From JBOHBN01 sp050698355 (lineage in GTDB: Bacteria; Actinomycetota; Actinomycetes; Streptosporangiales; WHST01), in assembly GCA_050698355.1 (NCBI GenBank), contig JBOHBN010000405.1:1-19580 (forward strand): 19,580 nt of DNA. Direction: 5' to 3'. Under the pieces are notes generated by a model. That model worked only from the letters and a program-made list of their open reading frames with translations, did no database searches and was not told where the DNA came from. Shown piece by piece: positions 12,494-19,580 of the stretch; position 1 is the stretch's first letter; every line of letters begins with the position of its first letter. The position numbers and the translations under genes were made by a program.

Positions 12494-12986
12494 CGTGCTC
12501 ACGGTCAGGCATCGAGCGCAGCGTCTCGTGACTGTCGCCGCTGCCCCACGGGTCGACCTCCATCGCGGTCTTGACGAGCAGGAACCCCCATATCGCCATG
12601 AGCGCGTAGACGATGTAGTTCGTCTCGCTGAAGCCGAGGGAGTTGTGCGTGAACCAGTACGGCATCCCGTGCCCGTAGATGCCCTCGCTCTCCAACTCCA
12701 CGCTGACCGCGGTGATGATCGTGCCGAAGCCGAACACAACCAGGGCGAGCAGGCCGTACGCCTTGATCGTCACCCGTGCCGGCAGGACGAGCAGTGCGAG
12801 CACGCCCATGGCCAGGTGGAAGATGTCCAGCCCGATGTTCTCGCCGAGTATCCACTCCGGCAGAAGCCCGAACACGAGGTGCCAGGCAAGACCGAACGCG
12901 CCGAGGATCAGGAGGACGATGCCCATGATCGAGGCGAGGAGCCTGGGCGCGGGTGTGAAACGACGGGTGGTGTCGCTTGTAGCCAT
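12459..12986 (-). CDS. Four-helix membrane protein (DUF4383-like), function unknown
   Basis: A 175-residue protein with a short soluble N-terminus (MATSDTTRRFTPAPR) and four predicted transmembrane helices at about residues 16-37, 53-72, 75-96 and 120-139. The second carries LDIFHLAMGVLALLVL, reminiscent of the 'HLxxGxxGL' helix of DUF4383 proteins; this assignment is tentative. The ~35-residue C-terminal tail is charged (DREHVIEDERRELTR). No catalytic residues are recognisable. The start ATG (complement of 12984-12986) has no Shine-Dalgarno; TACGCT is placed 6 nt upstream, so a leaderless mRNA is likely. It is divergent from acnA across 107 nt and convergent with the WYL regulator, with a 35-nt overlap at the 3' ends. 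Confidence 0.82.
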   Translation of the reverse strand: MATSDTTRRFTPAPRLLASIMGIVLLILGAFGLAWHLVFGLLPEWILGENIGLDIFHLAMGVLALLVLPARVTIKAYGLLALVVFGFGTIITAVSVELESEGIYGHGMPYWFTHNSLGFSETNYIVYALMAIWGFLLVKTAMEVDPWGSGDSHETLRSMPDREHVIEDERRELTR

Positions 12987-12992
12987 AGCGGG

Positions 12993-12998
12993 AGCGTA
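12993..12998 (-). promoter_or_regulatory. Candidate -10 element (TACGCT) of the four-helix membrane protein gene
   Basis: On the minus strand TACGCT is followed by CCCGCT and then ATG, the leaderless arrangement. No good -35 was found. Confidence 0.45.
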
Positions 12999-13044
12999 TC
13001 GATCGGGCGGGCTACCCCCGCACGCAGGACGCGTTCGGATAAGG

Positions 13045-13062
13045 TAGCTTGACGTCGAGGTA
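13045..13062. promoter_or_regulatory. 18-bp imperfect palindrome upstream of acnA (candidate operator)
   Basis: TAGCTTGACGTCGAGGTA is a dyad centred on GACGTC, with 6 of 8 outer positions symmetric (TAgCTtGA / TCgAGgTA). It lies 32-49 nt before the acnA ATG and immediately upstream of an AT-rich TAATTT (13061-13066) that could be the -10. A repressor bound here would block the aconitase promoter. The cognate regulator is not known to me. Confidence 0.45.
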
Positions 13063-13093
13063 ATTTAGCGGTCGAGAGAGGCGGTGCGAGGCG

Positions 13094-15736
<2,643 letters not shown>

Positions 15737-15740
15737 CGAA

Positions 15741-15786
15741 CTTGTCAGACTCTCACAGTGCTCCAGCACTGTGAGAGTCTGACAAG
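15741..15786. terminator. Perfect 22-bp-stem palindrome between acnA and dxs
   Basis: Arms 15741-15762 and 15765-15786 are exact reverse complements with only CC between them. Outside, CGAA (15737-15740) and TTCG (15789-15792) can add four pairs across a 2-nt bulge. The stem starts CTTGTCAGAC and is about half AT, unlike its GC-rich surroundings. It begins 4 nt after the acnA stop and ends 35 nt before the dxs start, so transcription termination of acnA is the simplest role; no T-run follows. Confidence 0.8.
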
Positions 15787-15821
15787 AGTTCGGTAAACCG
15801 CGCGGACGGGAGGCTCGTCGG

Positions 15822-17702
15822 GTGAGTGTGCTCGCATCCATCCAGGGACCAGACGATGTGAAGCGGCTCGACGGGGCCGAACTGGGCGAACTGGCCGCGG
15901 AGATCCGCGAACTGCTGGTGAGCGAGGTCTCCCGAACTGGGGGGCACCTGGGTCCCAACCTGGGTGTGGTCGAGCTCACCATCGCGCTGCACCGGGTGTT
16001 CTCCTCGCCCCGCGACCGCATCCTGTTCGATGTCGGCCACCAAGCGTACGTGCACAAGATGCTCACCGGCCGGCAGGCCGGCTTCCGCGACGGCACCCTG
16101 CGGCACCGCGGCGGCCTGTCCGGTTACCCCAACCAGGCCGAGTCCGACCACGACACCATCGAGAACTCGCACGCTTCACCGGCCCTGTCGTACGCCGATG
16201 GGCTCGCCACCGCGTACCAGCTGCGCGGCGAGATCGACAGGCGGGTCGTCGCCGTGGTCGGCGACGGCGCCCTGACGGGCGGCATGGCGTGGGAGGCGCT
16301 CAACAACATCGCGGCGAGCAAGGACCGCGGCCTCGTCATCGTGGTCAACGACAACGGCAGGTCGTACTCGCCGACGCACGGCGCCCTTGCGAGCCACCTG
16401 ACGACGCTGCGTACCAACCCGCACTACGAGCAGGTGCTGGCGCTGGTCAAGGAGTCGCTCAGCAGGACACCGCTGGTCGGCGCACCGCTGTACGACGCGC
16501 TCCACGGGGTCAAACGCGGCCTGAAGGACGCGCTGAGCCCGCAGGGCATGTTCGAGGACCTCGGCCTGAAGTACGTCGGGCCCGTGGACGGGCACGACGT
16601 CGCGGCCGTGGAGGTGGCGCTGCGCAACGCCGAGCGGTTCGGCGGCCCGGTGATCGTGCACTGCGTGACGCAGAAGGGCCGCGGCTACCAGCCTGCCGAA
16701 GACGACGAGCAGGACTGCCTGCACCAGGTGCGCAGCACCCAGCCGACCGGGTGGACCGACGTGTTCAGCGACGAGCTGTGCTCGATCGCCACCCGGCGTA
16801 ACGACGTCGTCGGCGTCACCGCGGCGATGCTGCACCCCACAGGGCTCGCGCCGGTCGCGGAACGCTTTCCCGACCGGGTGTACGACGTCGGCATCGCCGA
16901 GCAGCACGCGGTCACCAAGGCCGCGGGCCTCGCACTCGGCGGGCTCCACCCGGTCGTCGCGGTCTACGCGACCTTCCGCAACCGGGCGGTCGACCAGGTG
17001 CTGATGGACGTCGCGCTGCACCGGCTGCCGGTCACGTTCATGCTCGACCGCGCCGGCGTGACCGGCGATGACGGGCCGAGCCACAACGGTATGTGGGACC
17101 TGTCGGTGCTGCAGGTGGTGCCGGGGCTGCGGATCGCCGCGCCCCGCGACGGCGGCCGGCTGCGCGAGCAGCTGCGCGAGGCGGTCGACGTCACCGACGG
17201 CCCCACGGCGCTGCGCTACCCCAAGGGCCCGGTCGGTGCGGACATCGACGCGGTCGAACGGGTCGGCACGACCGACGTGCTGCTCCGCTCCGAGGGTGCC
17301 GAGGTGCTGCTCGTCGCGGTCGGGGCGATGGCGGGGCTCGGATTGGAGGCGGCGCAGCGGCTCGCGGCGGAGGGCGTCGCGGTGACCGTCGTCGACCCGC
17401 GCTGGGTGAAGCCGGTCGACGCGTCGCTGGTCGCGCTGGCCGGCGAGCATGCGATGGTGGCGGTCGTCGAGGACAACGGCCGCGCCGGCGGCGTCGGCGC
17501 GGCGCTCAGCCAGGCGCTGCAGGATGCCGACTGCGACACGCCGGTGCGCACGTTCGGGCTCCCCCAGCGGTTCCTCGAGCACGCGAAGCGGGCCGAGATC
17601 CTGCAGGATGTCGGGCTGACCGCGGATGACCTGGCCAGGGCCATTCTGACCGGTTACGCAGCGTTCACCGTGACCGGCACTCTGGAAGCGATCGAATCGT
17701 AA
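15822..17702 (+). CDS. dxs: 1-deoxy-D-xylulose-5-phosphate synthase
   Basis: A 626-residue thiamine-diphosphate enzyme that condenses pyruvate and glyceraldehyde 3-phosphate, the first step of the MEP isoprenoid pathway. Signatures: SRTGGHLGPNLGVVELTIALHRVF and DVGHQAYVHKMLTGR (His residues at the active site), ThDP/Mg motif GDGALTGGMAWEALNN (G147-D-G149 ... N161-N162), GPVDGHDV, and the catalytic Glu360 in DVGIAEQHAVTKAAGLA; DRAGVTGDDGPSHNGMWDLS and ALRYPKGPVG follow, and a transketolase C-terminal domain ends with FGLPQRFLEHAKRAEIL. Length is normal. Start GTG has ACGGGAGG 8 nt upstream. It is probably transcribed from the spacer after the palindrome or by read-through from acnA; no clear promoter was seen. 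Confidence 0.97.
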   Translation: MSVLASIQGPDDVKRLDGAELGELAAEIRELLVSEVSRTGGHLGPNLGVVELTIALHRVFSSPRDRILFDVGHQAYVHKMLTGRQAGFRDGTLRHRGGLSGYPNQAESDHDTIENSHASPALSYADGLATAYQLRGEIDRRVVAVVGDGALTGGMAWEALNNIAASKDRGLVIVVNDNGRSYSPTHGALASHLTTLRTNPHYEQVLALVKESLSRTPLVGAPLYDALHGVKRGLKDALSPQGMFEDLGLKYVGPVDGHDVAAVEVALRNAERFGGPVIVHCVTQKGRGYQPAEDDEQDCLHQVRSTQPTGWTDVFSDELCSIATRRNDVVGVTAAMLHPTGLAPVAERFPDRVYDVGIAEQHAVTKAAGLALGGLHPVVAVYATFRNRAVDQVLMDVALHRLPVTFMLDRAGVTGDDGPSHNGMWDLSVLQVVPGLRIAAPRDGGRLREQLREAVDVTDGPTALRYPKGPVGADIDAVERVGTTDVLLRSEGAEVLLVAVGAMAGLGLEAAQRLAAEGVAVTVVDPRWVKPVDASLVALAGEHAMVAVVEDNGRAGGVGAALSQALQDADCDTPVRTFGLPQRFLEHAKRAEILQDVGLTADDLARAILTGYAAFTVTGTLEAIES

Positions 17703-17818
17703 CGCAACGTCTTGGCGTGTTCCTCTGGTTACGAAGGCCAGGTGAAGCTAAGCTCCCCGGCTGACTCAGATGTTGTCGAGATCCGGCAGCGTCGGCTGTG
17801 CAGCGAGGAGGCCCCACC
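17703..17818 (+). promoter_or_regulatory. Spacer with probable promoter of the APC permease gene
   Basis: 116 nt between dxs and the permease. TAAGCT (17749-17754) is the best -10-like hexamer, with CTGGTT (17725-17730) at an 18-nt spacing as a weak -35. GAGGAGG (17805-17811) is a strong ribosome site 7 nt before ATG 17819. I see no clear terminator for dxs here. Confidence 0.3.
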
Positions 17819-19528
17819 ATGGCAGTCGGGTCACGCGATGTTCAGGTCGCGGCGGGGGACGACAAGCGGTTACGCAAGGACTTCGGCACGATCGGGCTGC
17901 TCTTCACCGCGGTCGGATCGATCATCGGCTCCGGGTGGCTCTTCGGGGCGCTGACCGCGTCGGAGATGGCGGGGCCCGCGTCGGTCTTCTCCTGGGCCGT
18001 CGGAGCCGTGATCTTCATCCTGATCGGGTTGACGTTCGCCGAGCTGGGCACGATGTTCCCGCACAGTGGCGGGGTCGCCCGGTACCCGCAGTACTCACAC
18101 GGTTCCTTTGCCAGCTTCATCATCGGCTGGATCACCTGGATCGCGGCCGCGGCGGTCGCGCCGATCGAGGTGCTCGCGTGCGTGCAGTACGCGAAGAACT
18201 ACCTGCCCTGGATCCAGACGCTCAGGGACGGCGTACCGGTGTTGACCACCCCGGGCCTCGGGGTGTCCATCGGTTTGATGGCCGTCTTCACGATCGTCAA
18301 CTTCTTCGGCGTCCGGTGGTTCGCCCGCATCAACAACATCCTGGTCTGGTGGAAGCTCTTCATCATCGTCCTTGTGGTCGTCGCCCTGATCACGGTCTCG
18401 TTCAATGGCGATCACTTCTCCGCGACGGCCGGTTTCGCCCCGTTCGGTGCGGCCGGGGTGTTCTCGGCGGTGTCCAGCGCCGGTATCGCGTTCGCGTACC
18501 TCGGGTTCCGCCAGGGTGTGGAGCTGGCCGGGGAGACCGACAACCCCAAGCGCAACGTCCCGCTCACAGTTGTCGGCTCCGTGGTGATTTGCGGGGTCAT
18601 CTACGTGGCGTTGCAGTTCGCGTTCATCGGTGCTTCGCCGACCGATGCGATCACCGCCGAAGGGTGGTCGAAGGTCGGTGAGCACATCTTCTCCGGCAGC
18701 GGGACACCCGCGGAGTTCGGTCCGCTGGCGGCACTGGCCGGCACCGTCGGGCTGGTCTGGCTGGCCGGCTTGCTGTATGCGGACGCGATCATCTCGCCCG
18801 CCGACACCGGCCTGATCTACAACGGTGTCAGCGCGCGCATCTCCTACGCGATGGGCCGGAACCGGAACGCTCCGAAGGGGCTCGCCGCGGTATCGAAGAA
18901 TGGCGTGCCGTGGGTCAGCCTGCTGCTGGCGTTCGTCATCGGCTGCCTTTTCTTCCTTCCGTTCCCCGGCTGGCAGTCGCTCGTCGGGTTCGTGACCTCC
19001 TCGACGGTGCTCTCGTTCGGGGCGGGGCCGCTGGTACTGCTCGCGCTGCGCCGCCGGCTTCCGGAGCGGGAGCGGCCGTTCCGGCTGCCGGCTGCTTGGG
19101 TGATCTCATTCCTCGCGCTGTGGGCGTCCAACCTGGTCGTGTACTGGACCGGGTGGGAGAAGGACAGGTTCTTGTTCATCGCCGTCGCGATCGGCTTCGT
19201 CCTGTTCGGCATCAACCAGGCGGTGGCAAGGGGTAGGACGCCGACCCTGCACTTCAAGAACGGCTGGTGGATCATCGTGTGGCTCGGCGGGCTCTGCCTG
19301 ATCAGCTACCTCGGCGGGTTCGGGTCAGCCGCGGACCCGTCAAAGAACGTTGGCAACCTTGACCTCTACGGGCTGCTCGGTGGCGCCATCTGGACGTTCA
19401 TCCTCGCCGCGGTCACCGTGTTCCTCGCGTACTGGTTCGCGCTGCCGCGGGAGCAGATCGAGACGATCCTGGCCGAGCACCGCGGCGAGGGCGGCGGTGG
19501 CGAGGGAGAAGTCCCGGCCGAGGCCTGA
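17819..19528 (+). CDS. APC-superfamily amino acid permease
   Basis: A 569-residue permease with about 12 transmembrane helices. After a charged N-terminus (residues 1-20), TM1 has the broken-helix motif TAVGSIIGSGWLFGALTASEMAGPASVFSW, where unwound Gly residues bind the substrate amino group in this superfamily. TM2-3 carry AELGTMFPHSGGVARYPQYSHGSFASFIIGWITWIA; TM6-7 carry SSAGIAFAYLGFRQGVELAGETDNPKRNVP. It resembles YveA/AAT-like amino acid:proton symporters more than KimA, whose SDALSSVAY and TGVEAISN motifs are missing, so it is probably not a K+ carrier. Substrate is not predictable. Start ATG has GAGGAGG 7 nt upstream; a start 7 codons earlier is less likely. The tail is Gly/Glu-rich (RGEGGGGEGEVPAEA). 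Confidence 0.9.
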   Translation: MAVGSRDVQVAAGDDKRLRKDFGTIGLLFTAVGSIIGSGWLFGALTASEMAGPASVFSWAVGAVIFILIGLTFAELGTMFPHSGGVARYPQYSHGSFASFIIGWITWIAAAAVAPIEVLACVQYAKNYLPWIQTLRDGVPVLTTPGLGVSIGLMAVFTIVNFFGVRWFARINNILVWWKLFIIVLVVVALITVSFNGDHFSATAGFAPFGAAGVFSAVSSAGIAFAYLGFRQGVELAGETDNPKRNVPLTVVGSVVICGVIYVALQFAFIGASPTDAITAEGWSKVGEHIFSGSGTPAEFGPLAALAGTVGLVWLAGLLYADAIISPADTGLIYNGVSARISYAMGRNRNAPKGLAAVSKNGVPWVSLLLAFVIGCLFFLPFPGWQSLVGFVTSSTVLSFGAGPLVLLALRRRLPERERPFRLPAAWVISFLALWASNLVVYWTGWEKDRFLFIAVAIGFVLFGINQAVARGRTPTLHFKNGWWIIVWLGGLCLISYLGGFGSAADPSKNVGNLDLYGLLGGAIWTFILAAVTVFLAYWFALPREQIETILAEHRGEGGGGEGEVPAEA

Positions 19529-19546
19529 ACCGACCTAGGCGGTTTT
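19528..19546 (+). terminator. Rho-independent-like terminator after the APC permease gene
   Basis: AACCG (19528-19532) pairs with CGGTT (19540-19544) around ACCTAGG, followed by TT (four T in total at 19543-19546). The stem begins at the stop codon. It is short but is the only one in the window with a T-run. A 10-bp palindrome AGCTATAGCT (19560-19569) follows near the window end, meaning unknown. Confidence 0.5.
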
Positions 19547-19580
19547 CAGTGTCTGGTTTAGCTATAGCTCAACCCGACAC

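Noticed and set aside
17819..19528. A second KimA-type potassium symporter
   Set aside because: The SDALSSVAY and TGVEAISN motifs are missing and TM1 has the GSIIGSGW amino acid permease pattern.

Overview
The window is chromosomal DNA from a high-GC Gram-positive bacterium (Actinomycetota). The evidence is very high GC, frequent GTG/TTG starts, many starts with a TANNNT hexamer 6-8 nt upstream (leaderless style), actinobacterial-only families (DUF3710, DUF3159, DUF3093, DUF4235, mycothiol-dependent enzyme family), and a gene order I recognise from the Mycobacterium tuberculosis Rv2689c-Rv2698 neighbourhood. The order or genus cannot be fixed from the sequence alone. I found no rRNA, tRNA, CRISPR array, prophage or insertion sequence.

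Layout. (1) 1-1850: a conserved protein of unknown function (+), a long hairpin, then two minus-strand small membrane proteins (DUF4235, DUF3093) separated by an 81-nt nested inverted repeat. (2) 1891-4319: a plus-strand housekeeping cluster dut - DUF3710 - OB-fold protein - DUF3159 membrane protein, closed by a group of hairpins. (3) 4457-9841: a potassium module. Two RCK/TrkA-type regulatory subunits (CeoB, CeoC) are transcribed leftward. A KimA-like K+/H+ symporter is transcribed rightward, followed with 4-nt stop/start overlaps by a 23S/tRNA m5U-type methyltransferase and a mycothiol-dependent/DinB-like enzyme. (4) 9838-10611: a small mercury-type regulatory cassette. It has a MerR operator of the Tn501 type, MerR with the exact Hg(II)-binding cysteine spacing, a 91-aa cysteine-containing thioredoxin-like protein, and the first codons of a third gene that is broken off. 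(5) 10514-12493: DUF1905 and DinB genes (minus) divergent from a WYL-domain regulator (plus). (6) 12459-12986: a four-helix membrane protein. (7) 13094-17702: aconitase and 1-deoxy-D-xylulose-5-phosphate synthase, separated by a perfect 22-bp-stem palindrome. (8) 17819-19528: a second APC-superfamily permease, with a short terminator.

How the genes fit together. Most are core metabolism (nucleotide sanitation, K+ homeostasis, TCA cycle, MEP isoprenoid pathway, RNA modification). The accessory part is 9.8-12.5 kb, where a mer-like fragment abuts a DUF1905/DinB/WYL unit. At that boundary the mer operon's third gene is cut off after a few codons and the DUF1905 gene appears to have lost its normal stop and runs antisense into the mer fragment. 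The best candidates for something undescribed are the minimal MerR plus thioredoxin-like cassette, the KimA/CeoBC arrangement, and the three long intergenic palindromes.
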